Shown one piece after another: positions 1-8,657 of a stretch of 64,000 bases of DNA (the stretch's first letter is position 1; every line of letters begins with the position of its first letter). This DNA comes from an uncultured Clostridium sp. (lineage in GTDB: Bacteria; Bacillota; Clostridia; Lachnospirales; Lachnospiraceae), in the NCBI GenBank assembly GCA_900549235.1, contig URNT01000015.1:1-64000 (forward strand). Reading direction: 5' to 3'. A program made the position numbers and the translations under genes. Below the pieces are notes generated by a model. It was given only the letters and a program-made list of their open reading frames with translations, was not told the DNA's origin and did not search any database.

Positions 1-847
1 GGTACATTGCATTTGCACAACCGTGAACAATGTGGCCGCCTGAATATGCTGCACCAGTCTTATGAGCCATAGAATGTACGATTCCCAGAAGTGCGTTTGA
101 GAATGCCATTCCGGCCAGGCACTGTGCATCATGCATCTTATCACGGGCGGACATATCGCCGTTATAAGATGGTATCAGATACTCGTTGATCATCTCGATG
201 GCATGGAGAGCCAACGGGTCTGTATACTCGCAGTGAAGAGTAGAAACATATGCCTCAATGGCATGTGTCAGAGCGTCCATACCTGTGTGGGCTGTCAGCT
301 TCTTTGGCATGGTTTCAGCCAGGGCAGGATCTACGATGGCAACATCTGGTGTGATGTTGAAGTCTGCCAGAGGATATTTTATGCCCTTGCTGTAGTCTGT
401 GATAACAGAGAAGGCAGTTACTTCGGTCGCGGTGCCGGAGGTAGAGGGGATAGCGCAGAATTTTGCCCTGGTACGCAGGGTAGGGAAGTTAAATGGGATG
501 ATCAGCTCATCAAAGGTGGTATCCGGGTACTCATAGAAAGCCCACATAGCCTTTGCTGCGTCGATAGGTGAGCCGCCCCCGATGGCAACGATCCAGTCAG
601 GCTCAAACTTACGCATAGCCTCCGCACCCTTCATAACGGTCTCTACGGATGGATCCGGCTCAACGCCTTCAAACAGCTCCACCTCCATACCAGCTTCCTT
701 TAAATAATCTACCACCTTATCCAGGAATCCGAAGCGCTTCATAGAGCCGCCGCCTACAACAACGATGGCTTTCTTTCCCACTAAGGTTTTCAAGGCCTCT
801 AAGGCGCCTTCTCCGTGGTACAGGTCTCTTGGTAATGTAAATCTCAT
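1..847 (-). CDS. iron-containing alcohol dehydrogenase, 3' end cut by window
   Basis: Group III metal-dependent alcohol dehydrogenase (NAD(P)H-linked aldehyde/alcohol interconversion in the cytoplasm). Reading the minus strand gives an open frame from ATG at 847 beginning MRFTLPRDLYHGEGALEAL, with the nucleotide-binding GGGSPIDAAKAM near residue 95, the PSTSGTATEVTAFSVI motif, TGMDALTHAIEAY, and the metal-binding HSMAHKTG near residue 265. The frame runs off the left edge after about 282 residues; family members are about 380-400, so roughly 100 C-terminal residues are missing. An AGGAGG (857-862) lies 9 nt upstream of the ATG. It is distinct from the second family member at 57.9 kb. Substrate unknown; butanol or ethanol dehydrogenase is plausible. 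Confidence 0.93.
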   Translation of the reverse strand, partial: MRFTLPRDLYHGEGALEALKTLVGKKAIVVVGGGSMKRFGFLDKVVDYLKEAGMEVELFEGVEPDPSVETVMKGAEAMRKFEPDWIVAIGGGSPIDAAKAMWAFYEYPDTTFDELIIPFNFPTLRTRAKFCAIPSTSGTATEVTAFSVITDYSKGIKYPLADFNITPDVAIVDPALAETMPKKLTAHTGMDALTHAIEAYVSTLHCEYTDPLALHAIEMINEYLIPSYNGDMSARDKMHDAQCLAGMAFSNALLGIVHSMAHKTGAAYSGGHIVHGCANAMY

Positions 848-960
848 GATGTAAAACCTCCTGTTATGTATTGTGTACTCTCAGAAACAGTCTGGGAATC
901 GTTATTTCTTTAACACACTTATCATACCACGTTTTGCCGCTGCAGTGTAGATACAAAATC

Positions 961-976
961 GGAATAACGGTATTCC
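961..976. promoter_or_regulatory. perfect dyad between adh and hflK
   Basis: GGAATA-ACGG-TATTCC is a perfect inverted repeat with 6-bp arms and a 4-bp spacer in the divergent intergenic region, about 115 bp upstream of the adh start. It is placed to act as an operator for the alcohol dehydrogenase gene. No regulator is encoded immediately beside it. The function is inference from symmetry and position. Confidence 0.35.
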
Positions 977-1094
977 AGTTGGGGTATCTTCCTAAAATTA
1001 ATATAAAAAACCTTTACTTTTTTTGAAAAATTAACATAATCCTGTCAGAATGTGCTATACTCAATGCATCAAACAGTGCAAAGAAGGAGCGTAT

Positions 1095-2144
1095 ATGAAA
1101 AAGAAGGATGACAATGTAGTATACCAGGAGGGAGAGTCTCCGAAAGAAAAGCTGGGACGGGGCATAAGGCGGGGGATGTTCTGGATAAGGACCGGCGTGA
1201 TCGCAGCCATTCTGATCCTTGGGGGCCTTAATTCCTTCTACACCCTTTCGGAAAATGAGATGGCGGTGATCACCACCTTTGGCATTCCCTCCAGCGTAAC
1301 CACCTCCGGGCCTAAGTTTAAGTATCCCTTTATCCAGCGGGTCCACAAGATGTCAAAGGAGATCAAGGGTATGGCGGTTGGATATGACCCCAGCTACAGC
1401 CAGGATGAGGTCTATGAGGGCGGCGGCTCTGAGGATCCGGCCTCTATTCCCTCAGAATCGGAGATGATCACAAAGGATTTTAACTTCGTCAATGTGGATT
1501 TTTACATCGAGTATCAGATCATAGATCCCATTAAGGCGTATGTAAACCGTGAGTCGGCCACTACCATTTTAAAGAATCTGGCTCAGTCCTACATCCGGGA
1601 TACTGTAGGTTCCTACAGCGTAGACGAGGTGATCACAACAGGAAAGGCGGAGATCCAGGCACGGGTGAAGTCGCTTTTATCGGAGCGGCTGGAGGCGGAG
1701 GACATCGGCTTGGGGATCAACAACGTGACCATACAGGATGCGGAACCTCCCACAGCGGCGGTAAACGATGCCTTTAAGGCCGTAGAGGACGCCAAGCAGG
1801 GCATGGATACGAAGATCAATGAAGCCAGGAAATACCAGTCCGAGCAGCTTCCCGCGGCCAATGCCAGGGCAGACAAGGCCACCAAGGATGCGGAGGCCTA
1901 CCGCCAGCAGAGGATCAGCGAGGCCGAGGGCCAGGTATCCCGCTTTAACGATATGTATGAGGAATACATCAAGTACCCCCTGATTACAAAAAAGCGTATG
2001 TTTTATGAGACCATGGAGGAGCTGCTGCCGGAACTTAAGGTGATCATCGACGGCACAGACGGCACCCAGACCGTCCTTCCTCTGGATTCTTTTGTAAAAA
2101 ATGAAACTGCCGGCACAGCTCAGGCAGAAGGAGGCAGCCAATGA
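1095..2144 (+). CDS. hflK: FtsH protease modulator HflK
   Basis: SPFH/prohibitin-family membrane protein that, with HflC, forms a complex around the FtsH protease and tunes turnover of membrane proteins. The 349-residue product has a short charged N-terminus, one membrane segment (about residues 30-50, VIAAILILGGL), then the band-7 domain, and a helical region rich in Ala, Glu and Lys (about 225-300). The start at 1095 is chosen because GAAGGAG sits just upstream; an in-frame ATG at 1050 lacks a site. It overlaps hflC by 4 nt (ATGA), so the two are co-translated. ftsH is not in this window. A TATACT at 1056-1061 could be the -10 element. Confidence 0.88.
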   Translation: MKKKDDNVVYQEGESPKEKLGRGIRRGMFWIRTGVIAAILILGGLNSFYTLSENEMAVITTFGIPSSVTTSGPKFKYPFIQRVHKMSKEIKGMAVGYDPSYSQDEVYEGGGSEDPASIPSESEMITKDFNFVNVDFYIEYQIIDPIKAYVNRESATTILKNLAQSYIRDTVGSYSVDEVITTGKAEIQARVKSLLSERLEAEDIGLGINNVTIQDAEPPTAAVNDAFKAVEDAKQGMDTKINEARKYQSEQLPAANARADKATKDAEAYRQQRISEAEGQVSRFNDMYEEYIKYPLITKKRMFYETMEELLPELKVIIDGTDGTQTVLPLDSFVKNETAGTAQAEGGSQ

Positions 2145-3019
2145 AAAAAACAGTCCGATCCATACGGATTACCGTGATCCTTTTTGTGATCCTGGCTCTG
2201 GTGCTGATCGCCAACCCTCTTGTGGTCACACGGGCCGATGAATATTCCCTGATTGTCCAGTTCGGCAAGGTAGTGCGGGTGGAGTCCGAGGCCGGTCCAT
2301 CCCTTCGGATCCCATTTCTGCAGTCCGTCCAGAAGATACCAAAGTATCGGATGATCTCAGACCTGTATCCCAGTGACGTGACCACCAAGGATAAAAAAGT
2401 GATGACTGTAGACTCCTTTGTGATCTGGGACATCAGCGATCCGGTGAAATACCTGTCCTCTCTGAACGCCAGCCGTGAAAAGGCAGAGGTGCGCCTGGAA
2501 AATGTGGTTTATAACTCTATTAAAAATGTGCTTTCTGCTACCAATCAGGCGGATATTATTTCCGGAAGGGATGGGGAGCTTGCGACGGTGATCACAGAAA
2601 ACATAGGAGATTCCATGGATCCCTACGGCATCCATATCTATGCGGTGGAGACAAAGAAGCTGGATCTGCCTGATTCCAACAAGGAATCCGTCTACCAGCG
2701 CATGATTTCAGAGCGTAATAACATAGCGGCCCAGTATACGGCAGACGGAGAGTATCAGTCCTCTCTTATTAAAAATGAAACGGATAAGACGGTGAAGGAG
2801 ACCATCGCTAAGGCAGAGGCAGAGGCGGAGAAGATCAAGGCAGAGGGGGAAGCAAAATATATGCAGATCCTGAGCGACGCCTACAATGACGAATCAAAGG
2901 CGGATTTCTATAATTATGTCCGCTCCCTGGACGCCTTAAAGGCATCTTTAAAGGGAGAGGATAAGACCATCATTTTGGATGGGGACAGCGAGCTTGCCAG
3001 GATCCTTTCAGGAAATTAA
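2141..3019 (+). CDS. hflC: FtsH protease modulator HflC
   Basis: Second subunit of the HflK-HflC membrane complex. The 292 residues contain an N-terminal membrane anchor (about residues 9-27), the SPFH domain beginning near VVTRADEYSLIVQFGKVV, and a C-terminal helical stretch with the repeated AEAEAEKIKAEGEAKYMQIL pattern typical of HflC. The start overlaps the hflK stop by 4 nt. The gene ends 4 bp from the convergent LysR gene, with no obvious terminator between them. The family assignment is secure; the role with FtsH is known from Escherichia coli and inferred here. Confidence 0.88.
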   Translation: MKKTVRSIRITVILFVILALVLIANPLVVTRADEYSLIVQFGKVVRVESEAGPSLRIPFLQSVQKIPKYRMISDLYPSDVTTKDKKVMTVDSFVIWDISDPVKYLSSLNASREKAEVRLENVVYNSIKNVLSATNQADIISGRDGELATVITENIGDSMDPYGIHIYAVETKKLDLPDSNKESVYQRMISERNNIAAQYTADGEYQSSLIKNETDKTVKETIAKAEAEAEKIKAEGEAKYMQILSDAYNDESKADFYNYVRSLDALKASLKGEDKTIILDGDSELARILSGN

Positions 3020-3023
3020 GGAT

Positions 3024-3950
3024 TTATTCGGAAAGCTGGCTGATGATCCGCTGGAGATGGCAGAGCATAAGGTTTTCCTCCTTTGACAGCTTGTAGCCGC
3101 TGCGGAAGATCAGAAGGTCCTTATGCCGGTTCCCGGGACAGGAGCAGGGGCGGAAGACCAGACCGGAGGAGGCAAGGCTTTCGTAGGGGATGGGGCCGCT
3201 CCACATATAGGAGTCAGGAAGCTGTTTTAAAAGCTCAAACTGGCTGCCCCGGTCGTAGACGGAGACAAAGCGGCCTTTGGGGCCTCCGGCTGGGGAGCTG
3301 TTTTCCTCCTCGAAGGAAAAGGAGGGCTGCCTCATATCTCCCTCTTGTATCTCCAGGAAATCGGACAGATCCAGGTAGGTCAGCCCCTCCTTCTCAGCCA
3401 GGGGACTGGCGGAGGACATAAGGACGCCAAAGGAAAATTCCCATAGCCCGGTCCAGGTCAGATTTTCTTCCTGAAGCATTTTTAAATAGGAAGCTTCATA
3501 CAGAGAATGGTACCGGATGATGCCCAGATCAAAGGTTCTGGAGGCTACATGGCGGATGGTATCCCGCAGGTTGGTCTCCCGGAAGCGCAGGTTCATATGG
3601 GAGGCGTCCTTCATTTCACGGATAAAAGAGCCGAGAGCCACGGCGATGTAGGTGCTTCTGGGGGCGCAGAGGCTGATGTCCAGGCTGCGCTCCTTATTTC
3701 TGGCGCAGAGGGCGTCGATCTGCTCCTCCTGGACCAGAATAGCTTTCGCGTACCGCAGAAATTCCTCTCCCTTTTTGGTGGGGACCATTCCGCGGCTGGT
3801 ACGGTCAAAGATGGGGCTTCCAAGGTCCTTTTCCAGCTCCCGTATGATCTTGCTTAAATGGGGCTGGTTCATGTAGAAATTCTGGGCAGCCTTGGTGATG
3901 GATCCGGTTTTCTCCACCTCCGCCGCATATTTCAAATAAGAAAGATTCAT
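3024..3950 (-). CDS. LysR-family transcriptional regulator
   Basis: One-component DNA-binding regulator of 308 residues. The N-terminal winged helix-turn-helix is clear (SITKAAQNFYMNQPHLSKIIRELEKD is read in segments at about residues 17-42; RTSRGMVPTKKGEEFL follows), and the rest matches the length of a LysR substrate-binding domain. It is divergent from the Lrp-type gene at 4024 and convergent with hflC, so neither neighbour is an obvious target. The effector-binding domain reads atypically, with an internal stretch EEENSSPAGGPKGR that is probably a loop. Ligand unknown. Confidence 0.88.
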   Translation of the reverse strand: MNLSYLKYAAEVEKTGSITKAAQNFYMNQPHLSKIIRELEKDLGSPIFDRTSRGMVPTKKGEEFLRYAKAILVQEEQIDALCARNKERSLDISLCAPRSTYIAVALGSFIREMKDASHMNLRFRETNLRDTIRHVASRTFDLGIIRYHSLYEASYLKMLQEENLTWTGLWEFSFGVLMSSASPLAEKEGLTYLDLSDFLEIQEGDMRQPSFSFEEENSSPAGGPKGRFVSVYDRGSQFELLKQLPDSYMWSGPIPYESLASSGLVFRPCSCPGNRHKDLLIFRSGYKLSKEENLMLCHLQRIISQLSE

Positions 3951-4023
3951 GGTTCAACTCCTTAGGATTTTATGCTATTATATACCAGGACAGACAAAAT
4001 GGAAAGAATGACAGGAGAATTCA

Positions 4024-4488
4024 ATGGATAAAATTGATTACAGGATTTTAAGCATACTGAAGAAGAATGGGCGGGAGACTGCCTCAGACATAAGCAAAGC
4101 CATTCATCTGTCAGTATCCGCGGTTCTGGACCGCATTAAAAAAATGGAAGACGCAGGGGTGATCCGGGGCTATACGGTGATGGTGGATACCAAGGCCCTG
4201 GGCAATGACGTAACCGCCCTGATGGAGGTCAGTCTGGAGCATCCACGTTTTCACGATTCCTTTACGGATCTGATCCGGAACCACCCAAATATAGTGGACT
4301 GCTATTACCTGACCGGGGACTACGATTTTATACTGAAGCTTACCTGCAAGTCCTCAGATGAGCTGGAGCGGATCCACCGCACACTAAAGAGCACGCCGGG
4401 GGTATCGGCTACCCGTACCCATTATGTTTTAAAGGAAATTAAGAATATTTATTCATCCATTCCCGGTGAGACACAGCTGGAAGATTGA
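4024..4488 (+). CDS. Lrp/AsnC-family transcriptional regulator
   Basis: Feast/famine regulator of 154 residues: an N-terminal helix-turn-helix (DYRILSILKKNGRETASDIS, then HLSVSAVLDRIKKMEDAGVI, about residues 5-48) and a C-terminal RAM/AsnC ligand domain (ALMEVSLEHPRF to YVLKEIKNIY). Family members bind amino acids and form octamers that wrap DNA. It is divergent from the LysR gene with a 73-bp gap, and 32 bp upstream of apbE. A GACAGGAGAATTC site precedes the ATG. The amino-acid specificity cannot be read from sequence. Confidence 0.9.
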   Translation: MDKIDYRILSILKKNGRETASDISKAIHLSVSAVLDRIKKMEDAGVIRGYTVMVDTKALGNDVTALMEVSLEHPRFHDSFTDLIRNHPNIVDCYYLTGDYDFILKLTCKSSDELERIHRTLKSTPGVSATRTHYVLKEIKNIYSSIPGETQLED

Positions 4489-4520
4489 CTTTTAGGCTGG
4501 CCGGTGCTAGAATGTAAGGC

Positions 4521-5567
4521 ATGAAAATGGAAAAACATACAAAAAATACAACTGCATACAGAAGGATACGATGGCTCCTGTCTGCAGGGATTATTTTCGG
4601 CATCAGTACGACCTGGCTGACGGGCTGCAAGGCGGCGAGCAGAGAACCCATCAGCCGGTCGTCTTTTTTGTTGAATACCTTCGTGACAGTCACCCTTTAT
4701 TCCGGCGGAGACGAGGAGGTGCTTGAGGGGGCCATGGATCTGTGCGCCTGGTATGAGGGGCTTCTCAGCAAGACCATAGAGACCAGCGAGATTTATCAGA
4801 TGAACCACAGAAAGCCGGGAGAGCGGGAATTTACCGTGTCAGAGGAGACGGCAGAGGTGCTGAAAAAGGGCCTTGAATACAGTGCTCTCTCAGAGGGAGC
4901 CTTTGATATTACCATAGAGCCCTTAAGCAGCCTGTGGGATTTTAACGCTGAGGATCCGAAGGTGCCCTCAGAGGAGGAAATCCAGGAGGCCCTTCCCAGG
5001 GTAGGCTATAAAAATGTCTCTGTTTCAGGAAATCAGGTGGTATTTGCAAATGATGAGACCACCATCGACCTGGGAGCCATCGCCAAGGGCTATATTGCGG
5101 ACCGGATCAAGGATTACCTGAAGGAGGAAAAGGTAGAAAGCGCTGTGATCAACCTGGGGGGCAATGTGCTGTGCCTGGGAGAACGGCCTGACGGTACGCC
5201 TTTTCAGATCGGGCTGCAGAAGCCATTTGCCTCCCATACGGAGACAGTGGGAGTGGTAGGCGTCCGGGATCTGTCAGTGGTGTCCTCCGGCGTGTATGAG
5301 CGCCATTTTATAAAGGATGGGGTGAATTATCATCATATCCTGGATCCTTCTACCGGCTATCCCTATGAAAACGGCCTGGTGCAGGTGACCATTCTCTCGC
5401 CCCTGTCGGTAGACGGGGATGGACTCAGCACCACGGCCTTTGCTTTGGGGCTTGAGAAGGGCACAGAGCTTTTGGAGTCCATGGAGGATGTGTACGGGAT
5501 CTTTATAACAGAGGACGGAGAGCTGCACTTTACGGAAGGGGCAGAGGATTTTATACTGGCTCAATAA
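4521..5567 (+). CDS. apbE: FAD:protein FMN transferase (ApbE), lipoprotein
   Basis: Mg-dependent flavin transferase that attaches FMN covalently to Thr/Ser of extracytoplasmic redox proteins such as RnfG, NqrC or FMN-binding-domain proteins. The 348-residue product has a lipoprotein signal (lipobox LTGC at about residues 31-34), DLGAIAKGYIADR, NLGGNVLCLG, the DPSTGYPYENGL motif and SVDGDGLSTTAFALG, all hallmark ApbE segments. Start ATG at 4521; an in-frame ATG two codons later is also possible and no strong ribosome site separates them. The flavinylated target is not adjacent. It is closely followed (12 bp) by gtrA. Confidence 0.93.
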   Translation: MKMEKHTKNTTAYRRIRWLLSAGIIFGISTTWLTGCKAASREPISRSSFLLNTFVTVTLYSGGDEEVLEGAMDLCAWYEGLLSKTIETSEIYQMNHRKPGEREFTVSEETAEVLKKGLEYSALSEGAFDITIEPLSSLWDFNAEDPKVPSEEEIQEALPRVGYKNVSVSGNQVVFANDETTIDLGAIAKGYIADRIKDYLKEEKVESAVINLGGNVLCLGERPDGTPFQIGLQKPFASHTETVGVVGVRDLSVVSSGVYERHFIKDGVNYHHILDPSTGYPYENGLVQVTILSPLSVDGDGLSTTAFALGLEKGTELLESMEDVYGIFITEDGELHFTEGAEDFILAQ

Positions 5568-5579
5568 AGGAGGCAGGGA

Positions 5580-6014
5580 ATGCTGCGTAAAATATGGAAC
5601 AAATGTGTCAATTATGAGACCATCAGCTATGTGATCTGCGGTTTTCTTACTACGGCAGTGGATTTTGTGGTATACGGAGTCCTGCGGGAGGGAAACGTAA
5701 GTGTAGAACTGTCCCAGGCCCTGTCCTGGGTGGCGGCGGTGCTCTTTGCCTATGTGGTAAATAAGCTGATTGTATTTAAGAATTATAACCTGAGGCCCTC
5801 TTATCTGTGGAAGGAGATAGGCGCCTTTGTGGCGGCAAGGGCATTTTCGGGAGTGGTCACCTGGCTTCTTATGATCCTTATGGTGAAGCTGGGAGGCGAC
5901 CGGGGACTGGGCTATGAGCTTTTATGCAAGCTTACATCCTCCCTGGTGAATATGGTCCTGAATTATATATTCAGTAAGATCTGGATCTTTAAAAAGGGGC
6001 AGGCAGAAAGGTAG
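5580..6014 (+). CDS. GtrA-like polyprenyl-sugar flippase family protein
   Basis: Small four-helix membrane protein (144 residues) of the GtrA/DPMS3 family, thought to move polyprenyl-phosphate-linked sugars across the membrane. Visible features are the N-terminal YVICGFLTTAVDFVVYG, the central AVLFAYVVNKLIVFKN and the C-terminal LVNMVLNYIFSKIWIFK, where the paired NK/N-x-x-FSK-W-IF pattern is typical. It sits 5 bp upstream of the YfhO gene. In Bacillus and Listeria such a protein (GtcA) works with a CsbB-type glycosyltransferase and YfhO in teichoic acid glycosylation; the glycosyltransferase is absent here. Confidence 0.88.
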   Translation: MLRKIWNKCVNYETISYVICGFLTTAVDFVVYGVLREGNVSVELSQALSWVAAVLFAYVVNKLIVFKNYNLRPSYLWKEIGAFVAARAFSGVVTWLLMILMVKLGGDRGLGYELLCKLTSSLVNMVLNYIFSKIWIFKKGQAER

Positions 6015-6019
6015 CTGTA

Positions 6020-8644
6020 ATGAAACGTGAGGAGATTGAACGGGTGGAGCAGGAGCTTGACGCCATCATAAGGCTGGTGGAACACCCGGAGAAAAAGAGC
6101 GTGGATCAGACAGATTTGGATAAAAGGACGGAACAGATGCCATTGAAGATACAAAAGAAAAAGGAGACGCGCAGGCTTCGGATCCTGCGCCATTCAGACG
6201 GGCTGCTGGCGGCATTTTTTGTGCCGGTGGTGGTGATGATCATTATTTTTGCCCAGAGGGGGATCTTTCCCTTTGGAGAGGAAAGCTTTTTAAGGACGGA
6301 TATGTATCACCAGTATGCGCCCTTTTTTTCCGAGTTCCAGTATAAGCTGACTCATGGAGGAAGCCTGCTCTACAGCTGGGATATTGGTATGGGAGTGAAT
6401 TTTTCAGCTCTGTATGCCTATTATCTGGCTAGTCCCTTAAACTGGCTGATTGTGCTGTGTCCCAAGCGGTTTATCATTGAATTTATGACCTATATGATCG
6501 TCATTAAGACCGGGCTTTCCGGCCTGTCCTTTGCCTGGTATCTGAGAAAGCACTGCGGGACCAGAGAGTTCGGTGCGGGTCTGTTTAGCATTTTTTATGC
6601 CATGAGCGGTTATATGGCAGCTTACAGCTGGAACATCATGTGGCTGGACTGCATTCTTTTGTTCCCGGTGGTGCTTTTTGGCCTGGAACAGCTGGTGAAG
6701 GAGAGAAAGGGCTTTCTTTACTGCATCGCCCTGGGGCTTTCTATTCTCTCCAACTACTATATCTCTATTATGGTCTGCCTGTTTCTGGTGATCTACTGGG
6801 CGGCCAGGCTGATTCTGGATCCGCCGGAGGGGATTGCGGCCTTTTTCGGGATCTTGTGGCGGTTTGCGGTGTATTCTCTTCTGGCAGGCGGCCTTGCGGC
6901 TGCATCCATGCTGCCGGCTGTGTTTGCCTTAAAGGCTACGGCTTCGGGAGAGTTTGATTTTCCCACCACCTTTACCTCCTATTTCTCCATTTTTGATATG
7001 ATTGCCAGACATATCGGCAATGTGGGAACGGAGATCGGGCTGGATCACTGGCCCAATATCTACTGCGGCGTGGCGGTGCTGATGTTTCTGCTTCTCTATA
7101 TCGGAAGCAGGGAGATCCGCACAAGGGAAAAGGCGGTGTATCTGAGCCTGCTCCTGTTCTTTTACGCCAGCTTTTCAACGAATGTATTAAACTTTATCTG
7201 GCATGGCTTTCATTATCCCAACAGCCTTCCCTGCCGCCAGTCCTTTATCTATATCGCTCTGGTGCTTCTTATGTGCTACAAGGCCTATCTGGGCCTGTGG
7301 CGGGTGCCCTGGAGAAAGGTATCCATGGCCTTTGCAGGCTCGGCGGTCTTTGTGATTCTGGCGGAGAAGCTGGTGGATAACAGCGAGCAGTTTCATTTCT
7401 CCGTCTTTTACGGGGCAATCATTTTCCTGGCTCTGTATGCAGGGCTGATTTACCTTTACAAGAACCGGAAATGGAGCCTGGACGGGGTTCTTTTAGCCGC
7501 CCTGGCTCTGGTGTCTGTGGAGGCGGCGGTGAATATGGCGGTGACCAGCGTGCCTACCACCAGCCGGACGGCTTATGTGAAGGACAATGAGGATGTGGAG
7601 GAGCTGACGGGAAGCATCCGGGGAGATACCTTTTACCGGGTGGAAAAGGGAGACCAGAAAACGAAAAATGACGGCGCCTGGATGAATTTTCCTTCCGTAT
7701 CCCTGTTTTCCTCTACGGCAAATGCCTCTCTTTCCGATTTCTTCCGCAGTCTGGGCTGCGAAAGCTCTACCAACGCCTACAGCATTACAGGCAGCACCCC
7801 TTTGGTGAATAGCCTGTTTGCGGTGAAGTACGGCGTCTACCCGGATCAGGAGCCGGGAAGTGAGCTGTATGAGCAGATCGGCCGCAAGGGAAGTATGTGG
7901 CTCTATGAAAATCTCTACACCCTGCCGGTGGCATTTATGATGCCGGAGGACGTGGGGAATAACTGGATCCTGGACTCCGGGAATCCGGCGGCGGTGCAGA
8001 ATGACCTGTGCCGGCTTCTGGGAGTGGAGGATGTGCTGGTAATCAATGACAGCTTAAACGAGGGCAGGAAGCTGACCTTTACGGCGGAGGATACAGGAGA
8101 TTATTATGTCTATGTAACCAACAAAAAGGTGAAGGAGGTTTCCGCCTCCATCGGTGAGCGGACCTTAAGCTTTGACAATGCGGACCGGGGCTATTTTCTG
8201 GAGCTTGGAAAGGTGATCGCCGGCGAAACGGTGACTCTGGAGTCTAAGGATGAGGCCAATACCTCCCTTCAGGCCGAGGTGTGGAGATTTAACCCGGAGG
8301 GCTTAAAGGCGGCCTATGAGGTGATGAACCGGTATCCCATTAAGCTGACGGTGTGGACCGATACGCGGCTTGAGGGAACTATCCGGGCGGACCGGGACGG
8401 GGTGATGTTTACCAGTATTCCTTATGATAAGGGGTGGAGCCTGACTGTAGACGGAAGGACTGTTACACCGAGAAACATATTTGATACCTTTCTGGCAGTG
8501 GATCTGACAGAGGGAGAGCACACCATCCGCTTAAGCTATGAGCCGGAAGGCGTTGTGACTGGGCGGTGGATCACCGGAGTGTCGGTGCTTGTACTGGCTG
8601 CCATTGCAGGCGGCTCTTATATAAAGAAGAAAAAACAAAAGTAA
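6020..8644 (+). CDS. YfhO-family polytopic membrane protein
   Basis: Large membrane protein (874 residues) of the YfhO family, GT-C-like enzymes proposed to add sugars from a lipid carrier to lipoteichoic or wall teichoic acid outside the cell. It has a charged cytosolic N-terminus of about 65 residues, about a dozen membrane segments from residue 67 to 490, the early-loop TDMYHQYAPFFSEF motif characteristic of the family (acidic/His residues after the first helix), a soluble extracellular region of about 320 residues, and one final helix before a Lys-rich tail. It follows gtrA by 5 bp. Donor and acceptor are inferred only. Confidence 0.88.
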   Translation: MKREEIERVEQELDAIIRLVEHPEKKSVDQTDLDKRTEQMPLKIQKKKETRRLRILRHSDGLLAAFFVPVVVMIIIFAQRGIFPFGEESFLRTDMYHQYAPFFSEFQYKLTHGGSLLYSWDIGMGVNFSALYAYYLASPLNWLIVLCPKRFIIEFMTYMIVIKTGLSGLSFAWYLRKHCGTREFGAGLFSIFYAMSGYMAAYSWNIMWLDCILLFPVVLFGLEQLVKERKGFLYCIALGLSILSNYYISIMVCLFLVIYWAARLILDPPEGIAAFFGILWRFAVYSLLAGGLAAASMLPAVFALKATASGEFDFPTTFTSYFSIFDMIARHIGNVGTEIGLDHWPNIYCGVAVLMFLLLYIGSREIRTREKAVYLSLLLFFYASFSTNVLNFIWHGFHYPNSLPCRQSFIYIALVLLMCYKAYLGLWRVPWRKVSMAFAGSAVFVILAEKLVDNSEQFHFSVFYGAIIFLALYAGLIYLYKNRKWSLDGVLLAALALVSVEAAVNMAVTSVPTTSRTAYVKDNEDVEELTGSIRGDTFYRVEKGDQKTKNDGAWMNFPSVSLFSSTANASLSDFFRSLGCESSTNAYSITGSTPLVNSLFAVKYGVYPDQEPGSELYEQIGRKGSMWLYENLYTLPVAFMMPEDVGNNWILDSGNPAAVQNDLCRLLGVEDVLVINDSLNEGRKLTFTAEDTGDYYVYVTNKKVKEVSASIGERTLSFDNADRGYFLELGKVIAGETVTLESKDEANTSLQAEVWRFNPEGLKAAYEVMNRYPIKLTVWTDTRLEGTIRADRDGVMFTSIPYDKGWSLTVDGRTVTPRNIFDTFLAVDLTEGEHTIRLSYEPEGVVTGRWITGVSVLVLAAIAGGSYIKKKKQK

Positions 8645-8657
8645 GGAGACAGCAGCC

